DNA from: Sisyra terminalis
Lineage: Eukaryota > Arthropoda > Insecta > Neuroptera > Sisyridae
Reading direction: 5' to 3'
DNA: 64,000 nt
Assembly (NCBI GenBank): GCA_958496175.1
Contig: OY292275.1
Location: forward strand, 14,198,001-14,262,000
The position numbers were made by a program, and so were the translations under genes. A model generated the notes under the pieces. It worked only from the letters and a program-made list of their open reading frames with translations, ran no database searches and had not been told where the DNA came from. Below, piece by piece: positions 1-10,748 of this stretch (positions within the stretch are counted from its first letter, which is position 1; each line of letters opens with the position of its first letter).

Positions 1-741
1 ATTGTTGAGTTTCGCTTGAATGAGAAAGGCGGGAGTTTTGCAACGAGGTAAAATGAAAAAGATGAGGTAAGAGAACGCAAAATGGTATGGTTTGGGAAAA
101 CTTATACGTGTGTGTATGTGTCACGTGGTGGGGCATGAACTACCGTTATTCTGGCGTTTGATTCGCCCAAGCGTAAACAAAACACAAGCGGCAGTTGTCG
201 CCATTGTCGCCTGCAACTGTTTCAACAATCACCAAGTCCCAGTGTTTCACTCACATTATCAAATATACCGACAAACATATACATCCACATTCTTACCACG
301 TTTTCCTCAAGTATACGAAACGGACAGACTAACGAATAGACTGACAAGCAAATATACATGGAAATGGATAGACAGGCAAACTTACAGACTTACAAACACA
401 TATACACTCCTTACATAAACTCTATGAAATCGTAGCTACTGTATTTCCTTCATTTCCCTCCCCCACCCAACGACATTAATACATTTATACGAAAGCTTCT
501 GTACTTGTCCTAATATGGGAGCGAAAGCTCACGAGAGTACAATGTCAATGTTTAGGAACATGCTTTTGTTCATATGAAGAGGAGCAAAAGAACTAATTTT
601 CTTTTTGGACACTTTTATTTGGAACTTTTCTAGTTTCTAAAAGCTTTTAGCTTCAATTTGAAAAAAAAAAGTGTTTGTTCTATAATTTTTCTAAAAATAA
701 ACTTTTCAATGCTTTTTACTAAACATTTGTTTTATGTTTCA
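1..741. other. AT-rich sequence without a recognised gene
   Basis: No domain or repeat boundary is visible. An open frame at 92-418 (+) is built partly from an imperfect short repeat (gacagac/actgac-like units near 320-390) and has low-complexity translation, so I do not call it a gene. Confidence 0.6.
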
Positions 742-1012
742 TTTTAACATTGATAAGTATTTTATTTATTTCCGAGTCACAATAAATTAATGGATAATAA
801 TATATGTCTTATGGGACTCAATTTCTTCTTTATTACGACGCGTTTCAACAGTTTTTGACTGTCATCATCAGGTAATAATTATCTTGTTAATTGTAAATAA
901 ATTTCATATATGATAGGTTATTTGTTTTATATAGTTTGTCGTTAAGGATTTATTTGGATCTAGTTTGTGTGCTTTGCATATTTCATATTTTAGACACAAC
1001 GATCATCAATGA
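742..1012 (-). repeat. Inverted copy of the PLE 3' end
   Basis: Read on the minus strand this stretch matches 2070-2267: the same run from the tail of the coding frame through the hammerhead motif to the aaattgagtctcataagacat stretch. The 742-790 part also matches 41668-41720 in opposite orientation and extends the LTR-like end beyond what the right-hand copy keeps. Confidence 0.8.
832..876 (-). ncRNA. Type I hammerhead ribozyme motif in PLE end (family A)
   Basis: All core parts are present on the minus strand. Stem I is ATTAC (872-876) pairing with GTAAT (832-836). The core is CTGATGA (865-871). Stem II is ACAGT/ACTGT around a CAAAA loop, followed by GAAA (843-846), the self-complementary ACGCGT (838-843), and C at 837 as the cleavage base (GUC). 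A stem III this short would work best as a dimer, as proposed for PLE hammerheads (Cervera and De la Pena 2014). Activity is inferred, not shown. Confidence 0.8.
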
Positions 1013-1036
1013 AAATGGAAAGTTGTCATACAATAT

Positions 1037-1437
1037 TGTAACGTGACGTCTCAAAACTGTATTGAATTTCCGTTATTAGTTCTTTTATTTCTTTGAAAAT
1101 AAATAGTCGTTTCAAACTCAACAATCACTTTTATTATCACTTGTCAAATCCACAATCAAGTGACAATAATCACTTATAATCGAAACCACAATAAAATAAC
1201 AATCGCTTTGTAGTCGCTTTGTTGTAACGGAAATTCAAAACTGAACTTCAATACTGAACTGAACTCTCGCCCGAAACTTAGCCCTTTATATACCGCGACC
1301 CAACGTTCTAGAATGTTCTCCCGTTTGCTGGACGATTCGAGAATATTCTCTTTTGATGGGAGAGAGAAAGAAGTCACTAAGCCAATCGCGTGCCGGCATG
1401 ACACAAGGAGAGACAGACTTCGTCTTTTTCTGTTACA
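1037..1437 (-). mobile_element. Solo LTR (LTR retrotransposon), 401 bp, inserted in the PLE
   Basis: Read on the minus strand the unit begins TGTAAC and ends GTTACA, a perfect 6-bp terminal inverted repeat with TG...CA ends as expected of an LTR. It has a TATATAAAG box, initiator-like TCAGT motifs and an AATAAA signal near 1085-1092. The flanks are ATAT (1033-1036) and ATGT (1438-1441), a 4-bp target duplication with one mismatch. Removing the unit joins two pieces of PLE-like sequence (compare 41880-41920). No gag, pol or second LTR is visible, so a solo LTR from LTR-LTR recombination is the simplest reading. Family (gypsy-like or other) is unknown. An open frame at 1174-1494 (-) is read-through of this LTR, not a gene. 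Confidence 0.65.
1284..1348 (-). promoter_or_regulatory. Heat-shock-type LTR promoter: two perfect HSEs plus TATA
   Basis: Two three-unit heat-shock elements of the form TTCnnGAAnnTTC lie at 1306-1318 (TTCTAGAATGTTC) and 1336-1348 (TTCGAGAATATTC). They are in exact 10-bp register with each other. The TATA box (TATATAAAG, minus strand) is at 1284-1292, 13 bp downstream of the proximal HSE. Initiator-like TCAGT motifs follow about 31-38 bases after the TATA start. This is the layout of arthropod hsp70 promoters. Heat induction is inferred from the motifs only. Confidence 0.65.
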
Positions 1438-1502
1438 ATGTATACAGAAAACTAACAACAACAACCACCATCCATAAAACATCATTTCATCCAAGAAACC
1501 AA

Positions 1503-2175
1503 AAAATGTCAGCTTCCAAGAGTCTAGTGTACAGAGCGATTAGGTTCTCTCTCAGCACCAAAGCTCGTGAAGAAGAAATTAAGATAATGAAACATATAGC
1601 CATTACTAACGGATACGACAGTTCAATCGTAGACAAGAATTTTAAAGATCGAAGTTTACTAAAAAATCCATTCTTCCAACTCCACAAAAAGAAAACAAAA
1701 AATATATAAAATTAGACTTCAATAATGTATTCAGTTTTACAATCGCCAACTTCCTCACGAAAAATACTTCATTATCGCATTTTCAACAAACAACAACATG
1801 ATGAAAATTCTCAAACCATTGGTGAACAACCAAATTACAACAGAAAATAAAACCGGAATATATAAAAATAAATGTGGTTCCTTTGAAAAATTCTACATTG
1901 GCCAAACTGGTAGATCTTTCGGAACAGGATATAAGGTACATACACTTCAACAACAACTTCAAATTTTACAAAACACCTTTATGACGAAAATAATCAATGC
2001 TTAAATTTCAAAACAAATTTTAAGCCAATACATATATGCAAGAAAGGATCGCATATGAACACCTTAGAAGAATATGAAATATACAAAGCACACAAATTAG
2101 ATCCAAATAACATCCTTAACGACAAACTATATAAAACAAATAACCTATATAAAATTTGTTTACAATTGAAAAAAT
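1503..2175 (+). pseudogene. PLE reverse transcriptase C-terminus and GIY-YIG endonuclease, broken
   Basis: Remnant of the single PLE protein, which copies its RNA and nicks target DNA through a GIY-YIG nuclease. The stretch 1503-1709 reads through the RT thumb/linker, including IMKHIAITNGYDSSIVDK, a pattern typical of PLE RT C-termini. After a frame break, 1798-2004 carries the nuclease motif (FEKFYIGQTGRSF), in which YIG is part of the catalytic signature. A further frame near 2055-2175 holds the tail with EEYEIYKAHKLDP. At least two frameshifts or stops separate these pieces, and the RT palm with its catalytic aspartates is absent. A homologous but more decayed copy lies at 41960-42545. Homology is secure; the copy is not functional. 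Confidence 0.8.
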
Positions 2176-2179
2176 AATT

Positions 2180-2224
2180 ATTGCCTGATGATGACCGTCA
2201 AAAACTGTTGAAACGCGTTGTAAT
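2180..2224 (+). ncRNA. Hammerhead ribozyme motif, right PLE end, slightly decayed
   Basis: Same family as 832-876, opposite strand. ATTGC/GTAAT forms stem I with one G-U pair. The core CTGATGA (2185-2191), GAAA (2210-2213) and ACGCGT are intact, and the cleavage base is T instead of C. Stem II has one mismatch (ACCGT against ACTGT). Confidence 0.7.
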
Positions 2225-2270
2225 AAAGAAGAAATTGAGTCTCATAAGACATGTATTATTATCTATTAAT

Positions 2271-4739
2271 TTTAAGTTTAATTGTATAATATTGCTAAAT
2301 TTTCCACACCAATAATAAGGAATAAACTTTTAATTTTTAAAGGAAATAAAAATTGGCAAAAGAATTTTGTTTCATTCTCTTATGAAATCGTTTTTCTTTT
2401 CAGTTTTCGAAATGAAGAGGAAAATAGTTTTTCCCGTATTTTGTTACATTCAAGGATTCTTTTTCGTAGTAGGATTTTCATGATGTTAACCGAATTACCG
2501 GAAATTTGTGACTTTAAAAATAAAAACGAGGAATTTCCAGTTTGTCGTCACGCTGTTCATCCTTTCCACCTAAATCCTCTAAATCCACGAATTTACGAAA
2601 TGTTTGAATTTAATTATAATTTTTTCGATTTTCGTTCTCTATTGTAAACCCTACTTTTAAAATCTCCCTCATACTACCTATATTTATTTTTAATCTTCAA
2701 TCGATTTATTTTTAAATGAATTTTAATATTTCATTTTGTATGCAAGGTAGACATCGTAAGATAGTATTAAATGTATAATCTCCAATTAATTTACCTCTCA
2801 TTTTTTGATTTTTTTTCTGAAAATAATATTCTAGGGGAAGTATTAAATGGGGGTGAATAATGTTTATTTGCACATAACCGCCCTATTGCCCTTCTTTATT
2901 AACCAACAACAACACGAATAACAACAACAAAAGCAACAACAACAACGATAGCGATGGCAACAAGACGGCATCCACGAGAAAAGCATTTATTCGGGAAGAT
3001 CTTTGTGTTTTCCTTGGGGAGCTAATAACAAACGGTTCAGTGAAATTGACGTGGTTAGAGGAACGTTTTAATTTGTTTAATCATCCTACCAAAAACACGT
3101 TGTATGTGTGCATATTCTAGTTTGTTGTTTTGTCTACAGAAATTGAATGCTGTACATAAAACTTAATTGAAATCAAACCCAGCCAGATGATGATTCTTTT
3201 TTCCCAAAAATAAAAAAGTTTTCTGATTTTACTCAGTTTTTTTTTTCGAGGGTGCAATTTGCTTAGACAATCTTAAGGTAATGTTGCATCTTGTTTTTTT
3301 TTCAAAGATGAGCTTTTTTAAATAACAAAAAATAATGAATACAAGAAAGTTACAAACTGGGAAGTTTTTAAGTTTTTCTTCTTTAAGTGTAAGCGAAGAA
3401 AATTTTTAGTTTTTCCAAGTCGACACAATAGATTATCCAACTATAAATTACTATTGTTTTATTGAGATAATAATCAAAATGTGATCTTTCAGTTTGATTA
3501 TTTTTTAGAAAATGAAAAATCTAAGAGGGATTTTTTTAAGAAAATTTAAAAAAAAGAAGTAGGATGCATATTCTGGATTTGTTTAAATGAAGAATGAATT
3601 ATTTTTCAAGGAAATGGATGAACAACTTTGGAGGAAAAAACGGAAGGAAAAGGTGATATTAGGTACATACGAGTATTTATGGTTATTTGTAATTCAAGTA
3701 ATCCGTTTAATTAAATAAAAATAAATTGAATCACAAAACAATTATCTCAAGAAGTTTAAATTCCAAACATAATGAACTATTTCGTCAAAACAATGTTCGT
3801 TGATTTTAATTTCCTAATAAAAATGCTTTAATTATCAACCAATTTACTGGTACGTTTCTGTGCTTTATACGTATATCGTGCTATAAAGAAAAATTACTTT
3901 TGATGTTACTTAGTATCATTGATATTTCACACCCAAATTATGTGTACTATGTGAAATGTTTAAAGATGGTCATTAAGGACTTAGAGGTATTGGCATAACC
4001 AATGAGCTGCAGAAAGATATATTAATAATAGTTTGTAATAATAGTTTCTAATACCCGGATAGTTACAGATCTCTTTTTCAGCTAATATTTGTGTAAAAAA
4101 AATTTAAGTGAAAGATAAAAAACACGTTTCTCTTAGCATTTACAGTCCCTGGCCATTGAATTAGGACCAGTTATATTATTTCTCAATTCCTTGAAACATC
4201 GGTTTCTTTAAAGAAAAAGTATTAAAGCTCCTTTTTTTTATTAGAATAAAAAAAAGTGAAATACTTTAAGTTAATCTAAATTAACTTCCAGCTTTACCCG
4301 TTTTCTAGGAATCGTTTACTACCAAATTACCTAATACCCTATTAGATATATCATTTGACAATTCTCTTCAAGATCCATATTATAAGGTTTCAAATAAAGT
4401 CTGTAATTGTAACTTTTCTGCTAATTCTTCGACTGACTGTTTTAGTTTTATTATTTATACATACGAATGCATGTATATATATTTTTTATATATGAAAAAA
4501 AAACAGTTTAACTATTTTAACGCAATCCTTTAAGAGTTAAGTGAGATTGATTTTGAGACTGTGATTGATTTTGGATTAAAATTTTAATACAATTTTGGAC
4601 TTGATAAAACATTTTTTTTAAATGTATATTGGAACTATTTAGCTTCATAAAATTTATAAAGAAAATAATTTTTTGACAAAATAAAATTTTCATACATGAA
4701 ATAATATTAATATGGCACAATTTTTTTTAAGTTTTACAC
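2271..4739. other. Sequence without a recognised gene; AAC-rich tract
   Basis: Mostly AT-rich with poly-A/T runs. An AAC-rich tract lies at 2902-2946. A frame from 2878 to 3120 (+) stays open for about 80 codons with an asparagine-rich start (TNNNTNNNNKSNNNND), but it has no ATG and no convincing splice acceptor. I treat it as chance or low complexity. Confidence 0.5.
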
Positions 4740-5225
4740 ACTATCTTTAAAGTACTTGATTTTTTCCATATTCTTACAAAGGTTACTATAAAAGAGAAAA
4801 AATAAAATAAAAAACATTTCCACGCTCAATGACAATAAAAATACATATGTGTATTGCACATTGTATATGAGGCATTCAGCATTGAATCTGGGAGGAACTT
4901 TCTGAAATTTTTAAAATTTCAACAATCAAAACCAATGAATATCATTAAAACTCGCAATCCCATTGGCTAATTGTCACATACATGGAAGAGTGTGTGCTGT
5001 TATCAGATATTAGTGTATTACTTACCATGTTCATACTTTATTTGATCATAATTAATTAATATCATTTGATTAAAAGGCAAAAAGTGATCCAAGTGATAAT
5101 TTACGAAGTGCACAATTAATCAAGATAACAATTATTTTATTCAAGTAAGTGAAATGTTAAATTCTGAAAATCAAAAATATTAAAGTTAATAGTGTTGGTT
5201 TCGATTTATGATTTAAATATTCATG
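4740..5225 (+). repeat. Promoter-like dispersed repeat, copy 1
   Basis: Roughly 480 bp matching 38840-39260 in the same orientation at about 80-85 percent by eye. The best-kept blocks are aatctgggaggaac, tttcaacaatcaaaac, gcaatcccattgg (an inverted CCAAT box) and acaattaatcaagataacaattattttattcaagtaagtgaaatgtta. The last contains CAAGTAAGTG, a strong match to a 5' splice donor. Conservation falls away after this donor-like site, as expected for a first exon with promoter, but an unclassified transposon is also possible. No open frame is associated. Confidence 0.7.
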
Positions 5226-5284
5226 GTATAAAAATTATTTTGATAATATTGAATATATGAACATAATAATATAATATCATTGAA

Positions 5285-6101
5285 AATATGATGAGCCTCA
5301 AAATAATAGTAAAATTTTAGATCAGTCAGTTACGGAAAGTGGAAGAAATTTTTTTTCCTGTTTTTCATTACCATTTTAAGGAAGAATCAATTGAGATATT
5401 GAGATAGAGATCTAAGATTTTTAGGATCAGAATATTTTATTTGTACCTACTTACTTATAAAGTATTTTTCTTAAACCAATTCACCATACTTTTACTAGGT
5501 CCTCTAATATTTAATTTTATATTTGTTTCTTGAGAATAGTTAATTTTTATTTTGATGCTATTTTGGTGCTCTATCCCCTATTAGTCTTTCTAGAATTCTT
5601 ATGACCACCAGTATAACCATAGAATTTCAAAAAGTGACTGTGAATTTCATGCTATTTAACCTGAATTTCTAATCGATTCTTCAAATTCTGGATATGTACG
5701 TTTTCGAATTGCATCCCTTGCCGTTAAAATTAATTTTCTTTAGGCCGCTGCCTTACAGAGTTAAAAACATTGCCCTTATGATAAATTATGGGAAAAAGTT
5801 GTTCTTTTGAGAACAAAAATTTCAGTGAATTTCTTAATAAATATATCTGTAATCCTGTATTGATCCAAAGGCTTAAGCCAAGAAACTTTTGTTCCATATG
5901 ATCTTAACCGATGAAAATAAAAATGATTTTGTTGATAATAGTAATGAGAACATTTTTAAATGAGTAGAAAAATTGGAGAACCTGATGAGTTATATTAAAT
6001 TAAAGCAATGAAGAGTGTTTGTTTTTTGGATATGAAATTGTTTCTAGTTTAATAAATTAAAAAGTCTATTAAGTTAAAATCTATGGAAATTTGGTCGAGT
6101 T
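5285..6101 (+). repeat. 817-bp tandem duplication, copy 1
   Basis: Begins at aatatgatgagcctc and recurs from 6102. Shared blocks include gtaaaattttagatc, ccaccagtataacca, gatatgtacgttttc and aagttgttcttttgagaacaaaaa. No coding potential is seen. This copy lacks the SINE and LINE of copy 2 and so records the empty site near 5979-6003. Confidence 0.8.
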
Positions 6102-6837
6102 AATATGATCAACCTCTAAATGAAAGTAAAATTTTAGATCGATCGGTTAAGGAAAGTGGAAGAAAAAAAAAAGTTTTCTATTTTTCATTATTATTCTAAG
6201 GAAAAATCAATTGAGATAGAGATATGAAACAATCAGGATCAGAGTATTATATAAGTATCTACTAACATATAAAGTATTTTTTTGAGACCAATTCGCTATA
6301 CTTTTGATAGGTCTTTTAATAAGTAATTTTATATCTTGAGAATAGTCATTCCTTATATTGTTGTTTTTTTTTTTTGGTGCTCTACCCTGCTTTAGTCTTT
6401 CTAGATTTCTTATAACCACCAGTATAACCAACGAATTTTAAAAAGTTACTCAGAATTTCTTCCCATTTAACATAAATTTATAATCGATTTTTCAAATTCT
6501 AGATATGTACGTTTTCAAATTGCTTCCCTTGCCCTTAAAATAAAATTTCTGTAGGCTACTACCTTACAGAGCTAAAAATATTGATCTTACGATAAATTAT
6601 AGGAAAAAGTTGTTCTTTTGAGAACAAAAACTTCATAAGATTCTTTAATAAATGCATCTGTAATCTTGCATGATCCAGAGGTTTTAACCAAGAAACTTTT
6701 GTTCAATATGATCTTAACCGATGGAAAGAAAAATGATTTTTGTTAACAAATGTAGTGAAGGAAATAAAATGTGAGAACATTTTCATTTTAAATGAGTGGA
6801 AAAAATCGAGAAATAGAAAAAGATAGATTTTTTAAAT

Positions 6838-7002
6838 TGTTGTTTACCGTCGCCTTATAACTACTAAGGTCCTTTAGCGACTCTATAGTTAATTAAATCC
6901 GTTATCGAGAAATATTGAAAATTTGCACGATAGGAGGGTCCTATTACCTATTACCTATTAGTTTTGGAGCGGTCACCTAGATCACTCGGCTACCAGTAGG
7001 CA
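6838..7002 (-). mobile_element. tRNA-derived SINE, copy 1
   Basis: On the minus strand the unit starts GCCTACTGG and continues TAGCCGAGTGATC, a good RNA polymerase III A-box match (TRGCNNAGTGG type) such as tRNA-Leu/Ser would give, then TAGGTGACCGCTCC. The B-box zone is decayed. The 3' part (TAGTAGTTATAAGGCGACGGTAAA) is shared with copies at 10605-10748 and 35407-35518. Copy 1 of the tandem duplication lacks it, showing it is a discrete insertion. Confidence 0.75.
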
Positions 7003-7004
7003 AC

Positions 7005-7018
7005 TTGATGGGTTATAT
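7005..7018. repeat. LINE target-site duplication, left
   Basis: TTGATGGGTTATAT here matches TTGATGGGTTGTAT at 7802-7815, 13 of 14 bases, directly flanking the LINE. Confidence 0.75.
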
Positions 7019-7020
7019 TA

Positions 7021-7801
7021 ATAATAATAATAATAAAACTTTATTTCCTCCAATTAATTTACACTTGTTAGTTTACAAATTTAAAATTTTGTTTACTTAT
7101 CTTAACATTTTTGTTTAACTTAAAAGTTCCTTCTTGTGTTTCCCACAATATTTTACCTTTTAACTTTTGCTACTCATTTCCCTTTCCTTTATTTTTATTT
7201 TTTGATTTCATTATAGGGGTGCCCTTTTAAGGGGGAGAAATTCAAAAACTCCCTCTGTCATTGTTAAAAAAAACAAAATAAAAAAACCTTTTTAAGAAAA
7301 AAAAGCATATGTTTTAAAAGTACCTAAGTAAATTAAATATAATTGGTTAAGTATTAACAATTAATAGGTTAATCTCAATTAAGTTATAAAGACTTTTTTT
7401 TTCTTTTATTATGTTAGCCCGTGTTTTATTCTTTTGTGTTTGTAGATGCCTTGATCGTAGTGTAGGTCTTTTAGTATGTCCTTATCAGCTATATTTCCCC
7501 GCTCAAAAATTTTTTTGGCATAATTTTTAATGTGCGTTTTTATAAAGTCTATTTCTAGATCTTCGTGCATTTTTTTTATGTACGTATTTCTTGGATAGTT
7601 TCCTACCAGTCTTAGGAATTTGTTCTGGAGAATCTGTAGTTTGTTATATGTGGTTTCGCTAACAGTGTGCCACACGGGACATCCGTATGTTATTACAGCC
7701 CTAACCATTACTTTGTATAATAACAGTTTGTTCTCTACACTAAGTTTTGATTTTTTGTTAATTAATGGGTAGAGTGTTAGTAGCAACCCAATGCATTTGT
7801 T
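7021..7801 (-). mobile_element. 5'-truncated jockey-type LINE with (TTA)n tail
   Basis: Non-LTR retrotransposon fragment on the minus strand. Coding sequence is uninterrupted up to the 5' truncation point next to the right target duplication (7802-7815). The 3' end carries AATAAA followed by a (TTA)n tail (7021-7035 on the + strand as ata/aat repeats). The short target duplication and 5' truncation are the hallmarks of target-primed reverse transcription. It lies beside SINE copy 1 inside the second copy of the tandem duplication. Confidence 0.85.
7409..7801 (-). pseudogene. LINE reverse transcriptase C-terminal region
   Basis: Carboxy end of a jockey-clade ORF2. The translation continues upstream of any start codon (KCIGLLLTLYPLINKKSKLS), then LLYKVMVRAVITYGCPVWH and LQILQNKFLRLVGNYPR, the conserved post-RT pattern of jockey and X-element proteins. 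RT palm and endonuclease domains are missing because of 5' truncation, not mutation. The remaining frame is intact to its stop at 7409, so the insertion is fairly young compared with other LINE fragments in the window. Confidence 0.85.
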
Positions 7802-7910
7802 TTGATGGGTTGTATAAAATTAAATCAAAACAATTAAGAATTTTTCTTTTTTGGATATGAAATTATTTCAAATTTAATAAATTAAAAACGTTAAAATCTA
7901 TTAAAATTTC

Positions 7911-9904
7911 GTTTTCAGACTCAACGGCATGAGCTTATTTTATACTTTTTACCCTAAACACATTAACGCAAACTCTGATGATAATATGTTCAGACGCTCA
8001 GTAGCAAGAATTTTTGATGCGGTTTTTACAGAGCATACATGTTTATAATACAAAAGAAAAAGTTCGTCTAATATTAATCAAAAGCATACTAAATATTCAA
8101 AAACCATAATATTGTACTTACAAAACGTTAGAACGTTGCAAAAACGAGCTTTTTTTTTAATTTTCTTATCGCTCCTCTTTTAGCATCTGAACTGCTCTTC
8201 TTTTTGTGTTCTATCCACACACTAAATTCATTTGCAATCCACTTTATGCGACATTAATTTATTTGTCGCTCGTTTTGTTAACATTTTGTAATGGAGCAAT
8301 GAATAAAAAATCCCGTTGTGAATATATTATGAAAATATAAACAACAACAAAACGTAAATTGAAAGCACAGTAAAAACGTTGATGGAACGAAAAAAAAAAG
8401 CTCTGGAAAATGTAATGTGAGGGTGGTGAGTAAAAGAAAAGGGTAAACCCCTCCCAAACTTCCTACCCATCCATTCATGTCCATAACTCGGTGACTTTTC
8501 CAACATAACGAATGAATTTCTTTGCCTTTCCATCATCGTCATCGGCATCTTCTCAACATCTCTATATCTTCTCATACTTCTCTTTTCTGCACTCTTCACA
8601 TTTTCTTATCTTTGGTAAAGAATATGCATGTGTGTATGTGTGTGGGTGTGTGTTGTGTATGTTTGTTGATATTGTCGTAGTTCTTTTTATTTTTTCTTGT
8701 CTTCCACCTCGTATCTATTTCTTCTTTTTCCCACCCACGACAGTTCTAGACGAGCAATCAAGCTATCCTTGAGGAACACATACAAACCCATACCATACAT
8801 ACACATACATACACACACTAGTTGTATTCCTGCAGGACATTGCGGTCAATATTCCTGAGAAAAACACGCAAGCAATAGACGAGAGGATCTCTTATATTCT
8901 TCTTCGTCTTCTTTTTTTTTCACCCCTTTCATTCCTGGCATCACCCCTTTTTACCACCACTACATATCTTATTTTCTCGTTGTTGTACCAATCTCTTGAC
9001 TCCATCCTCAGATATTCTTTAACTTTATTGCTTTATATAAATAGATATATACTTTCTTGCGTTTTATAGAGTCGACAAATGGTGGCGAAAAAAGGGAACA
9101 TAATCGGGATGTGCAAGAGAATATTATGTGTGCGTCTCATTTCCTCAAACGATAACAACGACGCCCGTATTTCCCATACCACCCCATCGCACTGATGGAT
9201 TGAATAATTTTATGACTTTTACAGAAGCGCTTTCAATTATTTCGTGATGGATATCAACGAACTAGCGGTATCAAGATTGCGATGGTGCCGGGGCAGGATT
9301 GGTTTTGTACGAACGAACGAAGATGGGTGAGGAAGTTTGATGAAGATTACTTTTAACGATACCGAAATAAAGTAAAGCACTTGAGAAAGTTTTTACATAG
9401 TTAATATAAAGGAGAGGTACACAGAAACGATCAAGAAAAGAACAGTGGTAGGTACATGTTGGACCGATGCTTGCAGATTGCTCCGAAAAAGAAATGGGAA
9501 AAATCAAATCAGCAAATGAAGAAATAGAAATTAAAAAGAAACGAGCAAAGAAATAATTGACGGATAAAAAATTTCACATAAAAATTGAATTGCGCTATAA
9601 ATAAGTATCTAACAAACATCAGATATGGTTTCTCAATTAAAATTTAAGAATGAAAATAAAAAAAAATGTAAAATAAAATTAAAGCAAAATAATAAAAATA
9701 AAAAAATCAATGTATTGTTACGCTTTAACAACTTCATAAGATATTTTAAGGGATATTTTAAGATAATTTAAATATCTTCTTATAACATTCAAGAATAACG
9801 TGTTAAAAGGATTGGAATAGCTGACTAATGTATTTTCACTGATAAAAATTGAATAAATTGATAATAACATAAAAAAATATCTTAAAAAAATATCTTAAAA
9901 AAAC
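7911..9904. other. Non-coding sequence, TG microsatellite
   Basis: Contains a TG-rich microsatellite (about 8630-8672) and pyrimidine-rich tracts. The region 8400-9300 is less AT-rich than its surroundings, but the frames are low in complexity and no domain is seen. Confidence 0.5.
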
Positions 9905-10290
9905 TTTAAATGCGTTTTTCTCGAAATCAACTTTTTAAAACTAGGAGACAAGATTTCTCAGAAACTATCCGACGGATTGACTTGAAACTGGAGAGTGCTA
10001 TAGTTCAACACGTCTTCTTGGTACTGAACCTCTGAAATTGGCCAAACCTCCCCCCCTCAAAGTGTGATAGGAGGAAAGGTCCAAAAAAAGGTCGTTTTTT
10101 TTTAACTTTTTTTTCAAAGTCACGCCATTTTGTGATTTTCAACTTTTTTCGGATTTTCGAGGTTCAGTACCAAGAAGACGCATTACCAAAACCTAAATTC
10201 TTTGGAAAATCATGATCCGACTTCCGGTTTTTGAGAAAACTTGTCTCCTTTTTGCCTCCTCATTTTTGAGGACCCTTTTTCAAAGCGCTG
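9905..10290. repeat. Fold-back repeat (imperfect inverted arms of about 110 bp)
   Basis: cgtcttcttggtactgaacct (about 10012-10033) pairs with aggttcagtaccaagaagacg (about 10160-10181). Farther out, ggagacaagatttctcagaaa pairs with tttgagaaaacttgtctcc (about 10232-10250). The outer left edge carries gcgtttttctcgaaa, also seen at 25230. Probably a non-autonomous DNA transposon or MITE; no coding capacity. Confidence 0.65.
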
Positions 10291-10604
10291 TAAAAGGGGG
10301 GGGGTCATATCGGGACAAAAAAAAATAGTTCAAAACTTCAACTTTTACATGCCAATGACTGTTTTTTAATATCTCTAAAAAAAAATGGCAGCAGTTTTAA
10401 AAAAGTTTTTTTTTTACGTTCTGACGGTGATCCACCCTTAAGGACATGTTTTCAAGAAACGACTAAAAAAAGATGGAATTTATAATTTCTTTTATAGACC
10501 AAAGAAGAACTGTGACTTAATATTCTAAATACTTGTGCTTATTAAATTTGAAGGCAATTTACACAAATCAATATTAAAATATATTTTTTTACTTTTTATC
10601 TACC

Positions 10605-10748
10605 GTCGCTTTATAACTACTAAGATCTCTAAAGTTAAAAACAATCCGTAATCAAGAAAATATTGAAAATTTGCTCGATACAAGAACCAAACCCAACATC
10701 TACCAGTTTGGGAGCGGTCACCAAGACTACTCGGCCACTAGTAGGCTC
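10605..10748 (-). mobile_element. tRNA-derived SINE, copy 2
   Basis: Best copy of the family for pol III boxes. On the minus strand GAGCCTACTAGTGGCCGAGTAGTC contains the A box. The B-box position reads GGGTTTGGTTCTTGTATCGAGC, an evident decay of GGTTCGANTCC in tRNA context. The body then matches copy 1 (AAATTTTCAATATTT, ACGGATT, CTTAGTAGTTATAAAGCGACGGTA). No target duplication was identified. Not a functional tRNA: the acceptor stem is absent and the body is unrelated to tRNA. Confidence 0.75.

Larger units (their letters stand above)
742..2270 (+). mobile_element. Penelope-like element, 5'-truncated, with inverted end copy
   Basis: A Penelope-like retroelement copy in + orientation. The 3' part (about 2070-2270) recurs in inverted orientation at the left edge (742-1012), the arrangement known for PLEs, in which truncated copies are preceded by an inverted piece of their own end. 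The body encodes the C-terminal RT region and the GIY-YIG endonuclease. The inverted piece includes the last codons of the frame as well as the hammerhead motif. A solo LTR at 1037-1437 sits inside the body. A related end is found at 41521-41730. Frames are broken, so this copy is dead. The outer edges are approximate and no target duplication was identified. Confidence 0.8.
6102..7910 (+). repeat. 817-bp tandem duplication, copy 2, split by two insertions
   Basis: Aligned with copy 1, it is interrupted first by about 190 bp containing a SINE (about 6812-7003) and then by a LINE (7021-7801). After 7816 it resumes with ttggatatgaaattatttc and aataaattaaaaa, matching 6025-6060. Both insertions therefore happened after the duplication. 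Confidence 0.8.

Noticed and set aside
1174..1494. 106-residue minus-strand ORF
   Set aside because: It reads through the solo LTR promoter and leader. No gag or other domain.
2878..3120. Asparagine-rich open frame that might be a host exon
   Set aside because: No ATG, no clear splice acceptor, and an AAC microsatellite explains the composition.
6980..6992. tRNA gene at the SINE A boxes
   Set aside because: No cloverleaf, acceptor stem or intact B box; the bodies are shared SINE sequence.
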